From the NCBI GenBank assembly GCA_902764915.1, contig CACWXY010000027.1, positions 1 to 45,921 on the forward strand: a stretch of 45,921 nucleotides of DNA, given 5' to 3'. Under the pieces are notes generated by a model. The model was not told where the DNA came from. It ran no database searches and saw nothing but the letters and a program-made list of their open reading frames with translations. The position numbers were made by a program, and so were the translations under genes. Of the stretch, positions 36,001 through 43,510 are shown one piece after another (the first letter of the stretch is position 1; every line of letters begins with the position of its first letter). The stretch is from an uncultured Eubacteriales bacterium (GTDB lineage Bacteria > Bacillota > Clostridia > Christensenellales > Aristaeellaceae).

Positions 36001-39000
36001 CAGGTACCACTCGCGGATAATGTTGGCGTTGTCATCGAGCTCACGCAGGAGAACGGCATAGCCGCTGTTTCGAAGAACTGCTTCTCCCGATGTGCCTTCA
36101 TAGCGTTCCTCCAGGAGCTGTCCCTTGTTCTGATAGACCCTTGTTACCTTTGCATAGCCGTTTTTGCACAGGATCTTCTGATCGTTCGGATCCAGATAGG
36201 TTTCGGAGTCGGTGTTGCCGAATTCGTCAAAGGTGCGAAGGATCGTTACATAGGTATCGTTCACTGCCAGCGGTGCCATGCTTGTATCAAACCAGGATTC
36301 GCGGATCACCTGCTTCTTCTCATTATAGGCTTTGACTACCGCATGGAAGTTCGACGTGGAAAGGATCGGTTTTTCATCGGTATCAAGATATTTTTCCACC
36401 AGAATGTTTCCGGCATCATCCAGCTGACGAAGCAGTACGTGAATCCCGGTGTTACGCAGCACGGGTTCGTCCGAGAGCCCATAATACCGCTGTTCGGTCA
36501 GACGGTCTTTAGCGACAAAGACACTCCTGACACCGGCATATCCTTCCCTGAGGAGTATGGGTTCTCCATCGGGGCCGAAATAGTGCTCCTCGCATATGTT
36601 GCCAAATGCGTCATAGGCGTGAGAAACGGATGTGTGCAGGTTTTTCAGTGCCTTGGGTGCGCCTTCTTCATCAAACCATGCCTCGTATATCACCTGCTTC
36701 TTCTCATTATAAACCCTGCGGATCTCTGCAAAGCCGTCTGTGGAAGAAACGGGCTTTCCTTCCGCATTCAGATACCAGTCATGGGCTGCATTCCCGTTCT
36801 CATCAGGTTCACGCATGAGAACCGCATATCCCTTATTCGCAGCAACCGGTTCATGCGAGAGACCAAAATAGGCTTCGCGGGTGAGCACCCCCTTGGCTGC
36901 ATAGGTGCGTTCGACTGTGGCATAGCCGTTTTTGCAAAGGACTGTGGCATCGTTTTCGTCAAAATAGGACTCCAGGATAACATTGCCGAATTCGTCATAG
37001 CTGCGACGTATTGAGGCATACGTGTCCTTGACGGGGATGGGATGCCCTTCCTCGTTCAGCCACTGCTCAAATATTACCTGATTGTTTTCATTGTAGGAGC
37101 GGCGGAGCACAGCGTAGCCGTCTGTGCATGCAGCAGGACGGCCGTCAAGGAAATAGCGTTCTTCCAGCAGATTTCCGCTCTCATCCAGTGTGCGCTGTTT
37201 TACATCATACCCGGCGGGAAGCGCGATGGGCTGTCCATCAGGGCCATAGTAGCATTCCTGCGTCAGCTGTCCTTTGGCTTGGTAGGTTCTGACAACTCTG
37301 GCATAGCCCGCATTGCGGTTCACCAGCTGGTCGTCCGGTCCGTATGTTTCTTCGGAATTGACATTTCCAAACTCGTCATAGGTTCGGAGAAGACTGACAT
37401 AGGTATCCTTCGGCGCCATCGGTTCTCCGTTTTCATCATACCAGCTTTCCCGCAGGACTTGCTTTTTACTGTTATAGGTGCGTTTGACGACGGCATACCC
37501 GTCCGCACAGCCTATCGGTTCACCGTTTTCCCCGAAATAGGATTCGACGAGACAGTTGCCGATATCATCCAGGACACGGGTCTTGGAAGCATATCCGGCA
37601 GAAATGGTAAACGGCTGTCCCTGTACATCATAATAGGCTTCTCCAGTGAGCATGGACTTTGCCTGATAGGTTCTGCGGATCATGGCATAACCGGCACGGC
37701 AGGGGATAGGGGCAGAAGCAGCGTCCAGATAGGTTTCTTCGCTGATGTTTCCGAAAGTGTCATAGTTTCGCAGAATGGTCACATATGTGTTTCCAACGGA
37801 AACAGGCTTGTCATTTTCGTCATACCAGCTTTCCCGTATGACCTGCTTCTTTTCATTGTATGCTTTTTCCACCCGGGCATATCCGTCTGAGGTAAGAACC
37901 ATTCGTCCGTTTCCGTCCAGATAGGTTTCCGAGATTACGTTCCCGTTTTCATCCAGCATCCTGGAACGTGCGCTGTAGCCTTTGGAAAGCGCAATGGGAG
38001 CATTGTCCGTGCCGTAATAGCCTTCCCATACCATCATGCTCTTGGCTACATAAAGCCGGGAGATGCGGGCGTATCCGGCTTTGCAGAGAACAGGGGATTC
38101 ATTTTCGTCCAGATAGCTCTCTGTCTGGACATTCCCGAATTCGTCATAAGTGCGGATTACGGCGCACCATGTATCCTTGGCTGGTACTGGGTGCGCTTCG
38201 GCGTCAAAATAGCGTTCGGACAGAACCTGTTTCTGCTCGGAATAGGTACGGCGTATCTCGGCATAACCGCTAGAGGCACAGATCTTCTGTCCGTCGGTAC
38301 CCAGGTAGGTTTCCGAGAGAATATTGCCGTCTTCATCCAGAACGCGTACTTTGGAGGCATAGCCGGCTTCAATGGTGAACGGCTGACCATCGATATCCAG
38401 ATAGGCTTCCTGGAGCATCTGACCTTTGCTCCGATAGGTGCGCAGCAGGACTGCGTAACCGGAAGCATGAGAGGTAAGCGCGCCATGGGCGTCCAGATAG
38501 CGCTCTTCACATACATTTCCGTATTCGTCATAGAGACGGGCCACCGCGACATAGGTTCCGCTGGGGCTTACAGGATCGCCATGATCATCAAACCAGCTTT
38601 CCAGAGTCACCTGTTTAGCGGTGTTATAGACTTTGCGCACTTCTGCATAACCGTCGCTGATCATGGTGTGCTGTCCCTCAGTGTCGAAGTATACTTCAGA
38701 GAGGACGTTTCCGTTTTCATCGACGTCGCGTTCTCTGGCGGCATAGCCTTTGGAAAGTGCGATGGGCGTGCTGTCTGTTCCCAGGTAGCCTTCGTAGATA
38801 ACCTGCTGGCGGTCATTATAGCGTCTCACCAGTGTGTGATAGCCATCCGTGGACAGGACTGGTTCGGAAGCAGTACCGAAGTAGGATTCTTCCAATATGT
38901 TGCCGTTTTCATCCAGTGTACGATGCTTTTCAGCATAGCCCTTGGCAAGCAGTACGGGCATATAGTCTGTGCCGAAATAGCATTCTGACAGCAGCTGTTT

Positions 39001-42000
39001 CTTTTCGTTGTATACACGCTGTATCCGGCTGTAGCCGTCTGTGGAGAGTACAGGCTCTGCGTGCAGACCAAAACAGTCTTCCTGACAGATGTTTCCGTTT
39101 TCATCATAGCAGAGTGCATGGGACGCATAGCCTTTTGCCAGGAGAATCGGCTGCAGATCAGCACCGAAAAAGGCTTCGGAGAGCAGCTGCTTCTGTTCAT
39201 TGTACACGCGGCGGATTTCTGCATAGCCGTCAGTGATTTCAACGGGGTTTCCGTCTTCACCAAGGAACGTCTCGCGAATGACGCAGTTGTTTTCATCCAG
39301 GTCGCGGGTACGCGCGGCATAGCCTTTGGCAAGGGCAACGGGAAGAAGAGACGAATCATAGAAAGCTTCCGAAAGCAGCTGCTGGTCTGCATTGTATACT
39401 CTCAGTACGCGGGCATAGCCGTCTTTCGAAGCCACCTGCTGATTATCTGTAGCGAAATAGTCTTCTTCAATTACGCATCCCAGATCATCCAGTACACGCG
39501 TTTTCCGCCAATAGCCATCCTGGCTCAGCACTGGCTGTCCGTCGGTATCATAATAGGACTCTTCTGTCATGCGGTCTTTTGCGAGAAAGACCCGGCGTAC
39601 TTCGGCATACCCGGCCCGGCACTGTGTCCGATTCCCGTCCGCATCCCAGTAGACTTCCTTTTCGATATTGCCGAAACTGTCATATTCCCGGCTGAGGGCA
39701 GTGTACAGATCCTTGACGGGGATCGGAGTGCCTTCGGCATCCAGGTATCCAAGATAGATCACCTGCTTGGATGTGTTATATTCCCGTACAACGGCAGCAT
39801 ATCCTTCCGCTGTTATCACGGGAGAACCATCTGCGGAAAAATAGGTTTCCAGAAGAATATTGCCCTGCGCATCCAGTTTTCGCTCTTTTTTCGCATAGCC
39901 TGCTGAAAGAACGGCGGGCGTACCATCTTCGTGATAATAGGCTTCTTCTGTCAGATAGCTTTTGGCGATATACGTGCGCCGCACTTCGCTGTAGCCTGCC
40001 GCGTTATCAATGCATGCTCCGTCCGCATTCAGATACTGTTCATTGATTACGTTCCCGAACATATCATACGCTCTGCGAACTTCGTGATAGGTATCACCGC
40101 TGGTGGCAGGGGTGCCATCGGCGTGCACATACTTCTCAGACAGTACCTGCTTGCGTTCATCATAGGTACGGTCAATTTCGGCATATCCGTCCGTAGTATC
40201 CATGGCGCGGCCGTCACCGTCCAGATAGACTTCCGTGAGAACGTTGCCCGTGCTGTCCAGCAGGCGACGACGGGCGGCATACCCCTTCTGTACGCTGGCC
40301 GGCATGCCGTTGGTTCCGTAATAGGCCTCATATACCAGCAATCCTTTTCCAATGTAGGTGCGGTTAATCTCTGCGTATCCGCTGCTGGAAAGAATGCGGT
40401 TGCCGTCTGCATCGAAGTACGTTTCCGAGATTATGTTGCCAAAGGAATCATAGAGGCGCGTAACCCGGACATAGGTGTTGCTTGGTGCGACTGGCTGGTC
40501 TCTGTCATCAAACCAGTTCTCCTCCGTCACGAGTCCGATGTCATTGTAGGCGCGCACAACCTTGGCAAATCCAGCACTGCTCAGGACAGGATGCGATGCA
40601 TCATCCAGATATTGCTCCTGCAGGATATGGCCTTCAGCGTCCAACTCTCGGAGAAGAATCGCATAGCCCTTGGCAGTGGAGACCAGATGGCCTTTCTCAT
40701 CCCATGTTTCTTCTCTGATCAGCAGACCTTTGCCCTCATATTCGCGGGTGATCTGTGCATACCCGGCAAGACAGGCTATGGGATTGCCGGCTGTGTCAGA
40801 GTAAGATTCCCGTATGATGTTTCCGTATACATCCCAGTCACGAGAAAGGCCTGCATAGGTATCATTGGCAGGACAGGGCATGCCGTTTTCGTCAAAGTAG
40901 CTTTCAGAAATGATCTGTCCGGCGGCATTGTATGCACGTCGTATTTCTGCATACCCCGCGCTGGCGCGCACAGGGAAGGCAGCGGCATCAAAGTAGCGGA
41001 GAACAATAGCCCGGCCTTTGGAATCATTGACACGTTCATAGGACGCATACCCGTCGCTGCAGGGAACCGGAGTGTCATCAGCGGAAAAATAGCTTTCTCC
41101 GATGAGCTGCTTTCCCTGATAGCTGCGGCGCATGACGGCATAGCCCTTGGACAGGGTCAGGCTTTTCCCGTCCGTGCCGTAATAGCGCTCTTCAATCAGG
41201 TTTCCAAGCGTGTCGTATTTCCTGACCACACGGGCGTATCCGCTGCTTCCCGGAACAGGCTCGCCGTCACAGCGGAAATAGCTTTCTTCCAGGAGCCGCT
41301 TTTTCTCATAGACACGGCGGATTTCTCCGATACCATCGCTGGCGTTGATGGGATTGCCGGAAAGATCCAGGCGTTCTTCCCGAATGATGTTGGACAGGCT
41401 GTCCAATGTATAACGAACCTGAGCGATACCGCTGGACAATGTAATGGCGGCACCGTCCGCTGTGTGATAGCTGACGGTATAGGACTGCTGATTGTCCCCG
41501 TATTCCTTCAGCGCATAGGCGTAGGCACTTCCGTTGGGGGTCAGGATTTCACCTTCTGTGTCCGTATAGAGCGTGGCAGCGATATCTCCATAGCGCGTAT
41601 AAAGATTTGTCTTGGCGCTGTAGCCTTCATGGATCAGAATTGGCGCACCGTCCAGTCCGTAATAGGCGGTGGTAATGACCTTGTTATTGGCGTTATAGGT
41701 GTAGGTGATCTTGTGATATCCCTTACTGGTGAGGACTGGCTCACCGCCCAGGTAATAGCGTTCCTCAGTTTTCAGCGTTTCATCATACTCGTACTGAATC
41801 TCGTCATACCCGTCTTCCATCACAAAAGGTTGGTCTTCCGGATCCAGATAGGTGATGCGCAGGTGGTTTCCGTTCTCGTCGTTGTCATAGGAAATCTTGC
41901 TGTACCCTTTGACGGTCGCGACGCGGTTTCCGTCGAGATCCTCATAGGTTTCCGCATTGACCTTGCGGTTCGCGTCATAGCCGTAAAGCACCTTGTGATA

Positions 42001-43140
42001 TCCGTCAGCACAGTTGGTGGGCTCGCCGTTGGCATCCAGATAGTAGGAATCCTGCAGTCTCCAGGAATAGTATTCATTGATCAGCGTGGCATAGCCGAGG
42101 CTTTCCACATCAATTTTCTGATCGTTCTCATCATAATAGACACGCTGCGTCACCTGACCGCGGGTGGTATACTTGGTGTCCATGCGGGAATACCCCTTGG
42201 AAATCATGGTACGCTCACCATCGGGACCGTAGTATGCAAGGCCTTCCACGCGGTTGCGGTTGCCGAGCGTTGTGCGCACGCCGAAATAATCTCCGTCCAC
42301 GAGATAGGGCGTGCCATCTGCGTTATAATAGAATCTGACCGATACCGCAGAGGACGGATACTCCGTGGTGACATAGGCGTATCCCTTCGGTCCCGGTACC
42401 AGCTGGCCGTCTGCGCCATACCAGGATTCCCGGCTGACCCGGCCGTAGGTATAGTCAAAAGAGGTGGATGCATAGCCCAGTGTGGTATTCAGTGTCAGGT
42501 TTCCCTCTGTGTCATAATAGGAAGTGGAAACGATACTGGTTCCGTCATAGACGATTTCACTGCGCGCATAACCGTCAGGACCGATCATGAGATTACCGTC
42601 AGCGTCTCTGTAAGCATCCCCGATAAGGGTATGCGAGGAGAGCTTGGTATTTTTGTAAAAGGATTCATGCTCGGCAAAAAGGGTGTCTGAGCGGATCAGT
42701 TCGTCATTCTCATCCAGGTTTCGGGTGAGGATCTGCTTTTTGGACCAGTACTGACTGGTCTGATGCGCAAAACCTTCCGGCCCCATGACCAGATTTCCTT
42801 CGGTATCTAGATATTTGATATCTGTCACGACGCGCTTGACTGTCACGCCGGCGCGCATTTCCGCATAGCCCTGTGCGCAGTTGACGGGCTGCATCTCCGC
42901 GTCATAGAAGGCAATATGGCTGATGACACGGTTTTTGTATTCATACTTTGCTACTGCATAACCCAGATCATCAGCGACCACAAGGTTCCCCTCTGCATCC
43001 AGATACCGCTGTTCGATCAATTGATTCTGGGCGTTGTAGAGGCGTTCACCATGGAGATTGGTGGACACTTCGCCCTGGGCGGACACGGCACACAGGAGAA
43101 GAACAAGCAGGATAACGAGTCCCAGAGACAGTTTTTTCAC
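33070..43140 (-). CDS. Giant secreted repeat protein, 3356 aa, ~100 repeats of 32 residues
   Basis: A signal peptide (1-~22, VSAQG-E) precedes a chain made almost wholly of 32-residue units with the pattern GYAxVxRxYDxxGNVxxExYxDxDGxPVxxx. From about residue 750 onward four unit types follow in fixed order: A (YNEKKQVIxEAWFD), B (YDEFGNVxxExYLD...CKAG), C (xYxAKxxLxxExY) and D (LDExGNVxxExYLD). The YDxxGN core recalls YD/RHS repeats, but the unit is longer, and no RHS core, toxin tail, LPxTG or SLH anchor is seen. The chain ends SEDASKAS. It is probably a long extracellular beta-solenoid. The start is GTG at 43138-43140 with an unusual leader. Function is unknown; adhesion or surface scaffold is a guess. 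Confidence 0.9.
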   Translation of the reverse strand: MKKLSLGLVILLVLLLCAVSAQGEVSTNLHGERLYNAQNQLIEQRYLDAEGNLVVADDLGYAVAKYEYKNRVISHIAFYDAEMQPVNCAQGYAEMRAGVTVKRVVTDIKYLDTEGNLVMGPEGFAHQTSQYWSKKQILTRNLDENDELIRSDTLFAEHESFYKNTKLSSHTLIGDAYRDADGNLMIGPDGYARSEIVYDGTSIVSTSYYDTEGNLTLNTTLGYASTSFDYTYGRVSRESWYGADGQLVPGPKGYAYVTTEYPSSAVSVRFYYNADGTPYLVDGDYFGVRTTLGNRNRVEGLAYYGPDGERTMISKGYSRMDTKYTTRGQVTQRVYYDENDQKIDVESLGYATLINEYYSWRLQDSYYLDANGEPTNCADGYHKVLYGYDANRKVNAETYEDLDGNRVATVKGYSKISYDNDENGNHLRITYLDPEDQPFVMEDGYDEIQYEYDETLKTEERYYLGGEPVLTSKGYHKITYTYNANNKVITTAYYGLDGAPILIHEGYSAKTNLYTRYGDIAATLYTDTEGEILTPNGSAYAYALKEYGDNQQSYTVSYHTADGAAITLSSGIAQVRYTLDSLSNIIREERLDLSGNPINASDGIGEIRRVYEKKRLLEESYFRCDGEPVPGSSGYARVVRKYDTLGNLIEERYYGTDGKSLTLSKGYAVMRRSYQGKQLIGESYFSADDTPVPCSDGYASYERVNDSKGRAIVLRYFDAAAFPVRASAGYAEIRRAYNAAGQIISESYFDENGMPCPANDTYAGLSRDWDVYGNIIRESYSDTAGNPIACLAGYAQITREYEGKGLLIREETWDEKGHLVSTAKGYAILLRELDAEGHILQEQYLDDASHPVLSSAGFAKVVRAYNDIGLVTEENWFDDRDQPVAPSNTYVRVTRLYDSFGNIISETYFDADGNRILSSSGYAEINRTYIGKGLLVYEAYYGTNGMPASVQKGYAARRRLLDSTGNVLTEVYLDGDGRAMDTTDGYAEIDRTYDERKQVLSEKYVHADGTPATSGDTYHEVRRAYDMFGNVINEQYLNADGACIDNAAGYSEVRRTYIAKSYLTEEAYYHEDGTPAVLSAGYAKKERKLDAQGNILLETYFSADGSPVITAEGYAAVVREYNTSKQVIYLGYLDAEGTPIPVKDLYTALSREYDSFGNIEKEVYWDADGNRTQCRAGYAEVRRVFLAKDRMTEESYYDTDGQPVLSQDGYWRKTRVLDDLGCVIEEDYFATDNQQVASKDGYARVLRVYNADQQLLSEAFYDSSLLPVALAKGYAARTRDLDENNCVIRETFLGEDGNPVEITDGYAEIRRVYNEQKQLLSEAFFGADLQPILLAKGYASHALCYDENGNICQEDCFGLHAEPVLSTDGYSRIQRVYNEKKQLLSECYFGTDYMPVLLAKGYAEKHRTLDENGNILEESYFGTASEPVLSTDGYHTLVRRYNDRQQVIYEGYLGTDSTPIALSKGYAARERDVDENGNVLSEVYFDTEGQHTMISDGYAEVRKVYNTAKQVTLESWFDDHGDPVSPSGTYVAVARLYDEYGNVCEERYLDAHGALTSHASGYAVLLRTYRSKGQMLQEAYLDIDGQPFTIEAGYASKVRVLDEDGNILSETYLGTDGQKICASSGYAEIRRTYSEQKQVLSERYFDAEAHPVPAKDTWCAVIRTYDEFGNVQTESYLDENESPVLCKAGYARISRLYVAKSMMVWEGYYGTDNAPIALSKGYSARSRMLDENGNVISETYLDGNGRMVLTSDGYARVEKAYNEKKQVIRESWYDENDKPVSVGNTYVTILRNYDTFGNISEETYLDAASAPIPCRAGYAMIRRTYQAKSMLTGEAYYDVQGQPFTISAGYASKTRVLDDIGNCLVESYFGENGEPIGCADGYAVVKRTYNSKKQVLRESWYDENGEPMAPKDTYVSLLRTYDEFGNVNSEETYGPDDQLVNRNAGYARVVRTYQAKGQLTQECYYGPDGQPIALPAGYDVKQRTLDESGNLLEERYFLDGRPAACTDGYAVLRRSYNENNQVIFEQWLNEEGHPIPVKDTYASIRRSYDEFGNVILESYFDENDATVLCKNGYATVERTYAAKGVLTREAYFGLSHEPVAANKGYAVLMREPDENGNAAHDWYLNAEGKPVSSTDGFAEIRRVYNEKKQVIYEAWFDEEGAPKALKNLHTSVSHAYDAFGNICEEHYFGPDGEPILLREGYAGVRSVFVAKDRLTEQRYYGLSDEPVLRNTGIHVLLRQLDDAGNILVEKYLDTDEKPILSTSNFHAVVKAYNEKKQVIRESWFDTSMAPLAVNDTYVTILRTFDEFGNTDSETYLDPNDQKILCKNGYAKVTRVYQNKGQLLEERYEGTSGEAVLRNSGYAVLLRELDDNANIIREWYLDTQKQPIASTAGYAEIRRAFDDNKQVIMESWWDADGAPIPIKDTYCQVRRDYDEFGNITWEAYFDGDNQLIPCNNGFAELRRVYIAKGVLAEERYFGSDGRLVPAGKGYAVLVRESDENGNPIHDRYMDVNENPVLSTDGYAEVRRTYNEKKQMIYEAWFDENGAPKAVKNLHCAVSRTYDSFGNVCEEHYFGADGQPILLKEGYAGIRSTYAAKDRLIEQRYFGLLDEPVLRNTGIHVLVRELDDAGNVILEKYLDTEENPVLSNNHYHAVRRTYNDTKQVIRESYLDVDLSPLAPSDTFATVLRTFDSFGNTDSEAYLDADDQPICCKNGYAFVERLYQAKSQLLEEHYYDTDHTPILCSNGYAARLRELDSAGNVIHEWYLDTDGQPIASTAGYAEVKRTYNSSQQVIREAWFDESGLPVAPKDTYAAVERTFDAFGNVSSENYFGTSGERIACKAGYATVEREYIAKDQLTREAYFTPDHTPYVLSAGYAVKERTLDAVGNVIMEQYLGSDGENVLSSSGYARIEKAYNDQKQVIHEAWFDADGHPLAVKDVYVAVDRTYDTFGNVVSEIYYDAESERTACKAGYAEVRRLFEAKDRMIHEAYFDTQSQPFVLSSLYAVKERVLDEAGNILSESYLDGNNQPVRCSSGYARIDKAYNEKKQVVHEAWFDEEGNPLPLKDLYAAVDRSYDDFGNVASETYLDGDGQPTPCKAGYVIRKRTFLAKDRMIQEAYQNADGTPYTVAAGYAEKLRTLDDAGNVLTEIYTDGLGQHVPCKDGYAEIHQTYNEKKQVTYKAWFDADGQPIAIGNTYTACEMSYDENGNIQTERYYGPDGALIACKAGYAKVERLYNTGKKVIRETYYDENNEATDCSKGYHVVEREYNEKGQLLSEAYLAKSGMLTESVDGYAMRLNAYDDKGHLIHEQYLDAQNQPVLCPDGYAQIQRDYSDDGELVREIRLDTEGNEILSEDASKAS
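33500..41000. repeat. Tandem DNA repeat: 96-bp unit, 384-bp higher-order period (192 bp in part)
   Basis: The DNA for the type A motif (KKQV, plus-strand CCTGCTT-like) recurs at 33621, 34005, 34389, 34773, 35157, 35541, 35925, 36309, 36693 and 37077, each exactly 384 apart. One 381 step follows (37458), then 384 again (37842, 38226, 38610), then four steps of 192 (38802, 38994, 39186, 39378), then 384 again (39762, 40146) and 768 (40914). This is a coding higher-order repeat inside the giant gene. Confidence 0.92.
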
Positions 43141-43262
43141 GTGAGATTTCAGCAGGCAGAGCCTGCCATCCCCCTTCCTGAAAGATTCCGTAATACATGC
43201 GCGGCATGCAATTGAATGCGCTTCTTTTCAGAAAATCAACCGACCGATCTTCTGTGCTTTAC

Positions 43263-43292
43263 ATTGTACCATGAGAGTAAGAGCATGGACAA
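43263..43292 (-). promoter_or_regulatory. Promoter of the giant repeat gene
   Basis: TACAAT (43263-43268) with an upstream TG (extended -10) and TTGTCC (43287-43292), 18 bases apart. The leader of about 115 bases contains a GCAGGC/GCCTGC hairpin just before the start codon. Confidence 0.6.
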
Positions 43293-43388
43293 GGGAAAGG
43301 CAGGATTCCAGGCGCGTGGAACCTTGCACTGGATCAGTCCTCACTAGTAAAAATTCTGTGAGGAGGGGCCAATCGTGTCCCAATCGCT

Positions 43389-43416
43389 TTGCGAGCGTTT
43401 CCACCTGTGATACAAT
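43389..43416 (+). promoter_or_regulatory. Promoter of the orphan binding protein
   Basis: TTGCGA (43389-43394), 16 bases, TACAAT (43411-43416) with a TG one base upstream. It diverges from the giant-gene promoter; the two are about 95 bases apart. Confidence 0.6.
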
Positions 43417-43510
43417 AGCTTCATGCGGCTCGTTGCTGCGCGGTATACGAATCAATACGCCCCAGGGCGATGGGACATGTTTTGTCCATAGAGAAAGGAC
43501 GACGAGGATC

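Noticed and set aside
33500..41000. The regular array as a CRISPR or satellite
   Set aside because: The 96-bp unit is coding throughout one open frame and the copies diverge at synonymous sites; there are no constant repeats with unique spacers.
34189..42690. Very long open frames on the plus strand opposite the giant gene (over 900 codons)
   Set aside because: They are shadows of the repeat array: biased codon use of the real frame removes stops on the other strand. They have no ribosome site, signal peptide or family pattern, and repeat with the same period.
33070..43140. The giant gene as an RHS/YD toxin or a polymorphic toxin
   Set aside because: There is no RHS core motif, no variable toxin tail and no immunity gene next to it; the repeat continues to the last residues.
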